Below are positions 45,208 to 55,093 of a DNA stretch of 64,000 nucleotides, piece after piece. Every line of letters begins with the position of its first letter. Within the stretch, counting starts at the first letter, position 1. The notes under the pieces are model-generated. The model saw only the letters and a program-made list of their open reading frames with translations. It made no database searches and was not told where the DNA came from. The position numbers and the translations under genes are program-made. This DNA is from Hygrocybe punicea (taxonomy: Eukaryota > Basidiomycota > Agaricomycetes > Agaricales > Hygrophoraceae). The DNA is taken from assembly GCA_963556145.1 (NCBI GenBank), contig OY744465.1:620001-684000 (forward strand). Reading direction: 5' to 3'.

Positions 45208-45480
45208 CTTGCGTTGAAGATTACATTGATTCTTTACAGGACAAGACAGTATCTGCCTTGGAGAATTTAGGCCCAAATGCACCCTGATTCCTGGGTACGC
45301 GCACATGGAGACTCCGGCATATTCGCCGCCCCAGCATCGATACCGCCATCTGAATCAGCGTCAATGGTTTTTGGCGTCAACATCTCCATTCGTTGCCACA
45401 ACCCGCCATCAAGCAGATGCGAGCAGATCATTCATTGACCCGACTTCTCCAGGCTCCTACCAAGCCAGGGTGAGGGGTAA
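45208..45480 (+). pseudogene. HEM13: Coproporphyrinogen III oxidase-like, N-terminal fragment
   Basis: In three frames the translation gives pieces of coproporphyrinogen III oxidase in the right order. These are SALENLGP, then MHPDSWVRAHGDSG (enzyme: D-x-W-x-R then a Gly-rich turn), SMVFGVNIS (enzyme: FEKAGVNVSVV), and AIKQMRADHSLT (identical in style to the AA-x-x-QMRADH segment). Frame changes show it is dead. The enzyme converts coproporphyrinogen III to protoporphyrinogen IX in haem synthesis. The C-terminal half is found at 61,470-62,194, beyond the 15.9-kb element. Confidence 0.65.
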
Positions 45481-45533
45481 CTCTACACCGGGGAATTGCC
45501 GAAAAATCGATCTCCGACATGTTTTATTTAAAT

Positions 45534-45600
45534 GTCCGTACTCTTAATCCCCTCGACCCTCTCACCGGCGGCTTGCATATAACACAAGTAAACAATCAGC
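45534..45600 (+). repeat. Left terminal inverted repeat of the RecQ/DUF6589 element
   Basis: Starts GTCCGTACTCTTAATCCCC and ends AAACAATCAGC. It pairs with 61,329-61,395 with six mismatches and no gaps. Similarity stops abruptly on both sides. Confidence 0.8.
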
Positions 45601-45647
45601 GGGATAACCCCCTAAAGTAGAATTTGAGTAGTCCATTCCTTGAAAAA

Positions 45648-47780
45648 ATGTCTCTGAGCTCCCCCAGCACCACCTCTTTGCTTGAAGACCTCCGAAAAAA
45701 AACAAAAAAAAGCTTTGACCAGGATCCTTGCCTTTGGCAGTTACAAGTAGCTGAGGCTATCCTCAAAAAAGATAAGGATGTCATTCTCATAGCTGCAACG
45801 GGTTCGGGGAAGACACTTACGTTCTGGATGCTGTTATTGGCCATGGAAGATGGCATCCAAATAATCTGCACACCCCTCAACTTGCTGGGAACCATGAATA
45901 CTGCCATTCTTACCAAGCAAGGCATCCCAGCGATCTGTATCACAGCTGAGAATGCGACAGCTGCTAATTTTAGGGTGAGCTACAGTTAATATCTCCTCAA
46001 TATTTTTGAAAGAATGTACCAGGACATCGCTGATCTTAAATATCAGGCAATCATGACCAATGTAGAGATGCTAATGAAATCTGGTGGAGGGTTTCAGCTG
46101 TTATGGAAGAACCACACCTTCACAGATAAAATTCTCTCACTTACATTTGACAAGGGACATTGCATCAGTAGATGGGGGGGTTTTCGACCTGAATATTGCC
46201 AACTGGATCGCCTGCACTACTGGCTGCCAAGGAAAGTCTGCTTCTTCATTGTCTCGGTGACGTTGCCCAAGCTCGTCCTTGACGATGTCATGAATGTCCT
46301 GCAAATACGTAGGGAAGAAGCATTTATAAAACATTGATCAAATGAATGCCCTAATATTAGACTCACCATCTGACCAATGATACAACCCGCCAATAGCTTC
46401 TTGGATCTTGCGTTTTTGATTCCTGACAACCCCCCAGATAACTGGCAGGCCCAAATTTTTTTGATATTCTTCAATAACATTGGGGAGTCTATTCACGCCG
46501 CAAAATTTCTGCAGAGCCAGTTGCCTATCAAGAAGCGTCCGATGATTCAGTGGTTCAATTCCGAAATGTCACCAAGCTATCGTGAGGATGGCTGTGAAGA
46601 TCTGAAGACTGGACATACATGGGGTTTTGTTGCAACCGATTCCTTTGGGATGGTAAGTACACCGTTTAACAGTATCAGTCTGTCTCACAGTCAAGCAGGG
46701 ATTAGATGTACCAGATATCGATCTGGTGATCCAATGGAAGGCCACCTGCGACCTTTGTACACTCTGGCAGAGGTTTGGATGTGCTGGTCGCGATCACAAA
46801 CAGACTGCGACAGCGATGCTCATAGCTGAGTCCAAATATTTTGATGCAGAGATTGACAAGGCTGCATTGTGAAAGGATTCACGAAAAAGAAAGCCTGCTG
46901 CACAACTGGTTAGCGACAGACTTGAACCAACTAAAGCACGTACTGAGTTGGAACCATCAATAGCCAATCCTGTGGCAACTCTGGCACAAGATAAGGTCGA
47001 TGCAGCGGGGACCGACTTGGACATGTACACCGATGCTATGCTTGTTGAGGACTATAATTGTGTCCCAGACAAGTCAGCAAAAAGCAAAGGGAAAGAAAAG
47101 AATCTTGAACCTGCCATGCAAGCCTTCATCAATGTGAAGATGCGGCCATGTCTCGTTTGCTTCTGGAAACCTTTATGTATTTATTTTGGAAATTTGGCAT
47201 TGGGTAATAACATTGTTTTTCCATGTGTGAACGATTACTCACATTACATAAAAGCTCGATCACAAGGCATGTCACCCTGAAATCTTTTCTGGTTGCGGCC
47301 ATTGTGTGGACATCAAGCCGACCATGTGTTGTGAGGGCTGTGATCCCTCCTCATTTACCGACTTTGCTCCCCCTAATCCTGACTTGCATCCCAAAGTAAT
47401 GTTGCGTTCTCAAATCAAGAAATACGAGCCTACTGCGGAAGATGACATATTAGCAACAGCCCTGCACAACTTTCGGATCTGCGCTACAGAGCGCAGATTT
47501 GGAGCATCTGCATTGGACATGATGGGTGGTGGCCTCATCTTGCCGGACGACATCTTGCAATGTATTGTGGACTGTGCACACTACAACAAGATCTAGTCAG
47601 TGGATAACCTCATTCGTGAGACGAACTGGCTGTGGGCGGCGGACTATCTTGATGACATCCAGCAACTCATTAGCAAACACATTCACTGTCCTGCCTTCAC
47701 TACCTCCGCACTGCTACAGAATTGACTACCTGGTTCCAAGGTACCTGAAATGCCATTGCAACCCAAGCGGCGCAATCGAT
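45648..47780 (+). pseudogene. RecQ-like ATP-dependent DNA helicase, nonsense-damaged
   Basis: ATG at 45,648. Helicase motifs appear in order: motif 0 DPCLWQLQVAEAIL; Walker A LIAATGSGKTLTFW; motif Ia IICTPLNLLG; motif II FDKGHCISRWG (expected DEGH; Glu is now Lys); motif III SVTLP; motif IV/V FFNNIGESIHAAKFL and FVATDSFGM; and GLDVPDIDLVIQW after an intron near 46,652-46,700. Motif VI is WQRFGCAGRD. The C-terminal extension carries CVDIKPTMCCEGC and DILQCIVDCAHYNKI. In-frame stops are TGA 46,335, TGA 46,371, TGA 46,870 and TAG 47,594, all explained by C to T. Exon 2 follows an acceptor at about 46,022. RecQ enzymes unwind DNA 3' to 5'. Confidence 0.75.
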
Positions 47781-47996
47781 GTGGCGCCTGCAAAGCAGAT
47801 GGACATATTGGTAACTTGAACATGATCCCATTGTTCTTAGTCACTGCTAACTTGATTTGAGCAGCTAGCAACAAGAACTGTCCCATGCATCCCAGTCGAC
47901 AATCTGCAGTTCCTTCCAATAAAGAAAATTCCAATAAAGAAAATATCAATGCGATTACAGGTGAGTTCAGACTACCTTATGCAGTGTGAGGAGTTA

Positions 47997-48612
47997 TTGC
48001 CGTTTTCAGAAAGGTTGTCACATCACACGTAACACGCGACTTTTGTCACTCTGGCACACGAAACATCGGTGAGCCGTTTCTCATCCAATTCTCAACATTT
48101 CCGTCTAATTCTTTCTGTTCTGTCATCCCCTCATCCCTCTCCAGGTGCACAACCAACTTTCAGGCCCCATTTCTCAAGTATGGGCACGATCAAAATTTGG
48201 GCCTTGTCACCCTCTCGGAGAACATTTCTGGTGCATCGCGGGGAGATACCAAGCTGGAATTGGGCCGAAATAACCCAGGTATGTCCTCCCCAGATGCCCA
48301 TGTAGTTTTTGTGCTGAATCACTTGAATTTTCACCGTAGGAAAACCCAGATGTCCCCCAACGCCGCCCTGACGCTGTGAGCGTATCTGCATTACCTAGTG
48401 GAGAGATGTTGTCCAGGAACTATATGGAACCTTTCATGGTATGTCTACCCCAGGTGCATGCGTCGCCATAAGCTGACCACACTCAGTACTCGGCTTTACA
48501 GGCGGCTTGGAACCTCTGTACTATACTATCCACCTCCAGCCATTTTTCTCGACATCTATCTGTTCTGTTTTTGCACGGCTGGTCTATCCTTCGTATATGA
48601 GACATGTACTGT
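47997..48612 (+). repeat. Left long inverted repeat of the mariner-type element
   Basis: Partner of 54,426-55,041 (coordinates sum to 103,038). Contains CACATCACACGTAACACGCG near the tip. Open frames within it on both strands show no domain. It diverges from its partner after CGACATCTATCTGTTC and CACGGCTRGTCTAT. Confidence 0.8.
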
Positions 48613-48670
48613 ACTTATATAAATATATTTGTTGCTTGAGAGCCAAATCAAATCGTGTGTTACCGCGGAA

Positions 48671-50363
48671 ATGGCCGAAGATCATCCTTCATCCTTCATC
48701 GCGACTTGCATGGGGAACGCTCGACAAAAACAAAGCTGAGGTCCCAAAGCACACCGGGCAGCTCCTGTCCCTAAGGACCTGCCGGTTGAGGCTGGCAAAA
48801 GCCCTATGCCCCCTCATCCTCGAACACGTCCCAAACCAACGCCAGCCTACAAAGTGCGCGACAACAACAGACTAGACGACTCGGAGCCGGATGTCGAAGT
48901 GCTAGATCGCGACGAGGTATACAATCCACCTCCTGGCTCCGACAACAAGCGAGACGCCGACGATGTCAACATCCTTGTCAAAAAGCTTCTTGGGCCAGCT
49001 GGGGCTGCGGACGCAAAACGCAATGAAGAATTTGACGTCGTCAAAGGCTTCAGCTCGGATTCTGATGCTGATTCCGAACCCAATGGTTTTCTGGTTTTTT
49101 ATTCACATATTTCCTACGCTTACGCTAATTTACAGAAGTTCTCTGCCTCGAATTCAATATCCCTATCGGGACCGCATCCGACGTACAAAATTTTTCATCC
49201 GACATCACTTGGAGTATGTTTTGTAGCGAGGTTGCCGATGTGATGGATATTTGGCGTTCCGAACTCGAGGTGGCCTATAAGTTTAGCACATGGACTGCCA
49301 AGGCGCGACCTCTCCTACTCACCAAAGCAACTCAACTTGCTGCGTTATTCGATGCCGCACGGACAGAGTTGAATCAGATGGCTAAGGCTAAAGGTAAAAA
49401 GAAGGCATTTCAGGTTATTCTCGTCGATCAACGCGAAACGTCTCGCAAGGGTGGAAAGAGACGGGCAGACGATAAGAAGGACAAGGTAAATTTTCAATTG
49501 ATAATACTATGTACTGGACTGACTACATGCTTGGACAAGGTGAAGGCCAAGAGGAAGAAACGAGCGGACACAGATGAGGAGAGTGGGAACGACACCAAAT
49601 CGGGGAAGAAAACGTCGAAGACATCCGCCGATTACATTGCCGAGATTACGGAGAACCTCAAATGTCCTCTTCACGACGGCAAACCCTGTGTCAAATATCC
49701 GGAGGGCCATCACTACACCTTACAAATAACTGATCTAAGTCTCTGGGGCATGCTGCTCGTGAGTCCCCCATTTATTTATTGCTTAACGAGACTCATTGTA
49801 GTCCACGTCAGGCAAACGGCTCGTATGATTCGACCATCTCGCCACCTGTCCAGTTGAAGCTTGGCGATGCTTCCTCTCGCCGGCACGTAAATGCGAAACC
49901 CGCTCAAGTTGCTGCTACAAGCGGTGCGGCTCAACCGATCATCATTCAGATGCCACCTCCATATGGTGGATCGAGGCACCACTATTCCCCGTACACCCCT
50001 CCATCGGCCGTACCCAAAAAATCATCTTGCTCCCGACGTGATGGGCCGCACATCCCCAGCTCAGACAGCATAGATTTCGATGACATCCCCAATGTCTTCC
50101 CAGCCATCCCCACTTGGCTTGCTGCACTCGACTCCAGTGCTCGGGGCGTTGATGGAGATAATTTTTCCCAGTATACTGATGCCATCCGGGCGAATGGGTT
50201 CAGGCGCATCCACGAGCTTGCCGGTGAAGGTCTTGCTAATGAGACTATCACCCATTTCTCGACCGTTTGCAATATCCCAATTGGAATCGCGAAACGAATT
50301 CTCAAGTTTGCGCAGAAGGACACGGATCGTATCAAGAAGGCTGAGAGGGCCAACAGGAAATAA
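48671..50363 (+). pseudogene. Cargo gene: charged protein with SAM-like C-terminus
   Basis: ATG at 48,671 (MAEDHPSSFIATCMGNARQK). An in-frame TGA at 48,737-48,739 is followed by the same frame (GPKAHRAAPVPKDLPVEAG), again a likely CGA to TGA. Next come an acidic region (LDDSEPDVEVLDRDEVYNPP), WRSELEVAYKFSTW, and a Lys-rich segment (KGGKRRADDKKDK) repeated after an intron as KAKRKKRADTDEES. A conserved-looking LKCPLHDGKPCVKYPEGHHY with paired Cys and His, Pro-rich sequence, and a helical C-terminus (FSQYTDAIRANGFRRIHEL to GIAKRILKFAQKD) like a SAM-type fold follow. Introns fall near 49,090-49,135, 49,486-49,540 and 49,759-49,802. I know similar multi-copy proteins in agaricomycetes but no function. 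Confidence 0.5.
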
Positions 50364-51510
50364 TGGGCAGTAGTGAAACATTTTCTTTCTAGTATGTGTG
50401 TAGATAGTCCTACAATGTCTTCAACAGACTTGTAGTTATCAATATAGTGTTGCTGTTTGGTTTCTCAGAATGCAGAAAGTTGGGATCATTGAAAATTAAA
50501 TATATCTTGGCAATCATGGGGCAGCTTGCCTTATGTATGGTGAGGATGGAATGGATGGAGTGTTCATAGAGCATAAATATGTTAAGACCTATGGATTATT
50601 GGACAAACAATTTGAACACAACTACTGTGTTGATGTCACTGACCTGGGTGGGGAATTCTTACCTGGAGCCTTACAAGTTGGCATCAATGATGGGTCCCTT
50701 GAATTACAAAGTACCTGGAATAATACATCCAGCTCTAGTATTACCACAGCTAAGGCAAGTAGCCAGTAGCCTAGCCAGTTTTAGCTTAGCCGAGGTCTGG
50801 CTAAGCTAAGGCTGATGACCAGCTACCAGCTACAGCTACCTCAAGTTATTAGCTGTTGGCCATTTGTGTTTGTGACGTGATGAGGGGTCCGTGTGTGAGA
50901 TGTTGGGCCATGATCACCCACGACCTCACTGTAACTGAATGGTGATCTTAGTCAAGTCTGGCTGACTGAGTAGAGGGAAAGCAGGTATTACAACAAAAAC
51001 CAATTGAGGAACATTCACACCACTGCAGGTGCATTGCTAGTGGTGTAGATCTTGCCATCCTGGCAATGAGTGATACAGGAAGTTTGGAGGGGTGAACCAC
51101 CATCTCGATCAAGGTCAGCAGCAGGATTGGGTGTTCCTCTGTGATTTTTTTGCCTATCACCTTGTCTCAATTCCTTTATGTAAGAGCAGGATTAAAATAG
51201 GTGATAAATGAAGGACACATAGAAATGGACCAAGGGGCTGGGGTTTCATGATTGGTGACTACAGCAGCAGGGGGTGGTACAACATGAATGATGGGAGACT
51301 GAGTTGCACTGAGATGAGCAGGGTGGATGAAATTTCAATGTAGATGGGACAGTGTGTGTCGGTTGAATATGAAAATTGGTAAGGCCACAAGTCATAAGCA
51401 GAGGCAATTAGCTGACTGCGAAGTGAAGAGAGGAAGACCAGGCAAAACATAAAATGATGCAAGGTGGAAAAGTAGCTGGGCCAATGGAAGAGACCAAAGA
51501 TATCATCGTG
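50364..51510. other. No gene; short local repeats
   Basis: Contains AGCTAAGGCAAGTAGCCAG- and TAGCTTAGCCGAGGTCTGG-type short local repeats near 50,740-50,860. No ORF with recognisable sequence. Presumably the 3' region of the cargo gene and mariner interior. Confidence 0.35.
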
Positions 51511-52886
51511 GACCATTACTTGACTCAAAGGAAGCAATACTAACTCCCATTGATGAGCTGGTTGTTGTACTGTTGGTTGGCCTTGGTGCCAACTCCGTTC
51601 CTACGACTGGCAGTGATGCCCTTTGACGATCCTGTATTGTGATCATAGACCATTACTTGGCTCAACGCAGGCAATACTAACCCCCATTGATGAGCTGGTT
51701 GTTGTACTGTTGGTAGGCCTTGGTGCCAACTCCTTTCCTACGACTGGCAGTGATACTCTTTGACGATCCTGTATTGCAATCGTAGACCATTACTTGACTC
51801 AACGCAGGCAATACTAACCCCCATTGATGAGCTGGTTGTTGTACTGTTGGTAGGCCTTGGTGCCAACTCCTTTCCTATGACTGGCAGTGATGCCCTTTGA
51901 TGATCCTGTATTGTGATCATACACCATTACTTGACTCAACGCAGGCAATACTAACCCCCATTGATGAGCTGGTTGTTGTACTGTTGGTAGGCCTTGGTGC
52001 CAACTCCTTTCCTTTGACTGGCAGTGATGCCCTTTGACGATCCTGTATTGCGATTGTAGACCATTACTTGACTCAACGCAGGCAATACTAACCCCCATTG
52101 ATGAGCTGGTTGTTGTACTGTTGGTAGGCCTTGGTGCCAACTCCTTTCCTATGACTGGCAGTGATATTCTTTGATGATCCTGTATTGTGATCGTTGACCA
52201 TTACTTGACTCAACGCAGGCAATACTAACTCCTATTGATGAGCTGGTTGTTGTACTGTTGGTAGGCCTTGTTGCCAACTCCTTTTCTCTGAACGGCAATG
52301 ATGCCCATTGACCATCCTGCTCTGCCATCGTTGACCATTACTTGACTCAAAGCAGGCAATACTAACTCCCATTGTTGAGCTGGTTGTTGTATTGCTGGTA
52401 GGCCTTGGTGCCAACTCCTTCTCTATGAACAGCAGTGATGCCCTTTGAACATCCTGTGTTGCCATCATAGACCATTAGGGGGTTTCACGCATACCCAACT
52501 CGACCCCAACTCAAGCCTCAACTTTGCCTCAACTTTGCCCCAACTCGCCGAGTTGCGGAGTCTCGTTTAGGCAATTCTGGTCGAGTTGTGGCTGAAGTTG
52601 GGACACATGAAGTTGGGGATTGAAATCGTGCTCCCGAGTACAACTTCGTTTCAAACTTCGTGCCCCAACTTGTGCCCCAACTTGACAAAAAATTGCCCAA
52701 AAAGGACCTCAAGTCGGGTTTGAAGTCGGACCGAAGTTGGGGCCGAGTTGGGGATGTGTGAAACCCCCTATTACTTCACTCAAAGCAGGGAATACTAACT
52801 CCCATTGATGAGCTGGTTGTTGTATTGCTGGTAGGCCTTGGTGCCAACTCATTTTCCCTGAAAAAGAATGGCAGTGATGCCCTTTG
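51511..52886. repeat. 137-bp minisatellite, about eight units, interrupted by a MITE
   Basis: Units start GACCATTACTTGACTCAACG at 51,511, 51,648, 51,785, 51,922, 52,059, 52,196, 52,333 and 52,470, exactly 137 bp apart. Each contains ATTGATGAGCTGGTTGTTGT and GGTAGGCCTTGGTGCCAACT. The eighth unit is split by the MITE and resumes at 52,770. Outer units are more diverged than inner ones. Open frames through it are a by-product of the repeat. Confidence 0.9.
52477..52769. mobile_element. 293-bp MITE inside the minisatellite
   Basis: Starts AGGGGGTTTCACGCATACCC and ends TGTGTGAAACCCCCT. ATT flanks it on both sides (52,474-52,476 and 52,770-52,772). Deleting the element plus one ATT restores the exact minisatellite unit GACCATTACTT, which fixes the borders. 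The interior is rich in CAACTCGACCCCAACTC-like short repeats. Non-coding; the 3-bp duplication suggests a Harbinger- or CACTA-like parent. Confidence 0.8.
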
Positions 52887-53132
52887 ATACTTGTGCCTGG
52901 CTCCTCCCCTTAACAAGCAAACTAGGGTCCAGCTCCACAGGCCATATTCAATAATCCTTATCAATGTACAATTTTACCCAAACAAAACAAGGATTTTCTG
53001 ATGAAGGTCTCAACCCTCCACAAAGGTTACAAAGCAATGAAGTCCCTCAACAGATGTCAAAGAAAAGACATTGATAATTGCACAATTACACAGTACAACA
53101 AAATATTCCTCCATCAGTCTTGCCAGATGTTG

Positions 53133-54323
53133 CTACAAATATCCACAGTGATGATAGAAAGCCTCCGCATCGTCTGCTGTCACTGTGTGCACCGATTCCC
53201 ACAGTTGGCAAAAGACCTCAGCCTGCTGGTCAGGTGTTTCCATCACTGCACGCACTATGTTGCCCTTCCGCCTGATGTCGGACTTGATTGCCGAGAACGC
53301 CAGTTCAATCGGGTTGAAATCCGGTGAGTATGGGGGGAGAAATTCGATTCGCATACCCCTATAATCCAATGAGTACCTGCAAGGAAGCAGGATCAATGAC
53401 ATACCTTTCCTCGATCATTTCGGCAATTAGATTGGACTTGTGGATGCGGCAGTTATCCATTACAATGATGGAGTTGACCTCAGGAAAAGGATTCATCCGC
53501 TCGAGCAGCTCTTCGATGAATTCGGCGAAGCGAGACGTGTTGAATGACCCTTCGACAATCTTCACGGTCAATATCCCATCGAGGGAAATGGCAGGAAGTA
53601 TGGAATATCTTGAATCACTGGTATCAGCTACTGATCTTGAATAGATAAAGAAACAAAATACCGTTTGCCCCGAATGAAAAAGGCTTTTCTGACAGCACGC
53701 TGGCCCCGAATCGCCCAAGCGCGGCCCCGGTACGTTGTGCGCCGATCACAGGCACTCTTGTCTACAAATACTAGCTGCTCAGCTTGATACTGAAGGCCAA
53801 CCCTTTGTATATATTCGGCACGCAGCAGAGCGCTCCTCTCAATAGCTACCTTCGTCAGCTGTGTAGAATTATCAAAATCGTCAGTTAGAATAGCTAAAAA
53901 CAAAGGAAACCGACCTTTTTCATAGTATGCCCACTACGGTGCAAGGCTCTCCATATCGTGGATAAGGATACTGATTTCTGGGTGCTCAGCTGAAGCTGGT
54001 CGCGAAGTTCTTCGAGGTACGCGTCACAGTTATCATTGATACAACCTTGGAGGAACTGATGGGAATTTTGGTCAATACATCAACGATCTCAAGCGATGAC
54101 ATACTGAAACCTCCTCAGAGGTCAAATGACGACGCCTTCCAATCAGCCGCTGGTCCACCAATGGCTTAGAAACTTGGCCAGTTGAGCGATGTTGAGCCAG
54201 AATCCTGAGGACTTGTCGTCGGCTTATGCCAGTGTAAGCGGCGATTTTGTCGAGATCTTCACAGGGTGCCATCCGAACAATTGCCCAGCGTAGGTCTTCA
54301 GAGATTCGTTTGCCTCGCGGCAT
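53133..54323 (-). CDS. Tc1/mariner transposase, DD34E
   Basis: Starts MPRGKRISEDLRWAIVRM at 54,323. HTH motifs are TGISRRQVLRILAQHRSTG and, after an intron, LSTIWRALHRSGHTMKK. Catalytic motifs are VFVDKSACDRRTTYRGRAWA (first Asp; relatives usually have DES), IVMDNCRIHKSNLIAEM (second Asp), and after an intron PPYSPDFNPIELAFSAIK (Glu). With the intron at about 53,323-53,371 removed there are 34 residues between Asp and Glu, the DD34E spacing of Tc1-like enzymes. Four or five short introns interrupt it. No internal nonsense codon is obvious, unlike its neighbours, so it may be among the younger insertions. It cuts and pastes between its TIRs at TA. Confidence 0.8.
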
Positions 54324-54425
54324 AGTGATTCGGAGTCGTTTCAGAAGATCAACGTTGGCTTTGGATACCTAATGTGGCAGTGTCAAGTTCAACAGCGAAG
54401 GGATCATTATTCAGGTAAAAACTAC

Positions 54426-55041
54426 ATCATACAGGTCTCGTATACAAATAATAGACTAGCCGTGCACAAACCGAACAGATAGATGTCGAGAAAAATGGCC
54501 AGAGGTGGATAGTGTAGTACAGAGGTTCCAAGCCGCCTGTAAAGCCGAGTACTGAGTGTGGTCAGCTTATGGCGACGCATGCACCTGGGGTAGACATACC
54601 ATGAAAGGTTCCATATAGTTCCTGGACAACATCTCTCCACTAGGTAATGCAGATACGCTCACAGCGTCAGGGCGGCGTTGGGTGACATCTGGGTTTTCCT
54701 ACGGTGAAAATTCAAGTGATTCAGCACAAAAACTACATGGGCATCTGGGGAGGACATACCTGGGTTATTTCGGCCCAATTCCAGCTTGGTATCTCCCCGC
54801 GATGCACCAGAAATGTTCTCCGAGAGGGTGACAAGGCCCAAATTTTGATCGTGCCCATACTTGAGAAATGGGGCCTGAAAGTTGGTTGTGCACCTGGAGA
54901 GGGATGAGGGGATGACAGAACAGAAAGAATTAGACGGAAATGTTGAGAATTGGATGAGAAACGGCTCACCGATGTTTCGTGTGCCAGAGTGACAAAAGTC
55001 GCGTGTTACGTGTGATGTGACAACCTTTCTGAAAACGGCAA
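54426..55041 (-). repeat. Right long inverted repeat of the mariner-type element
   Basis: Mirror of 47,997-48,612. The transposase HTH exon ends about 100 bp inside its inner border. Confidence 0.8.
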
Positions 55042-55093
55042 TAATTGAACATCTCAGTACATATACCAACCAAATCTGTAGTTCCCACTTTAG

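Larger units (their letters stand above)
47997..55041. mobile_element. 7-kb Tc1/mariner-type element with 616-bp inverted repeats
   Basis: Inverted repeats at 47,997-48,612 and 54,426-55,041 are almost identical and start TTGCCGTTTTCAGAAAGG. TA occurs directly outside on both sides (47,995-47,996 and 55,042-55,043), the Tc1/mariner target duplication. Inside are a DD34E transposase on the minus strand and, unusually, 4 kb of additional DNA with a multi-exon gene and a 137-bp minisatellite. It sits between the 3' ends of the RecQ and DUF6589 genes. Confidence 0.7.

Noticed and set aside
48069..48391. Small genes within the mariner inverted repeats
   Set aside because: Open frames occur in both repeat copies and on both strands, with no domain or start context.
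51738..52468. Minus-strand open frames over the minisatellite
   Set aside because: They are repeated translations of the 137-bp unit without independent evidence of coding.
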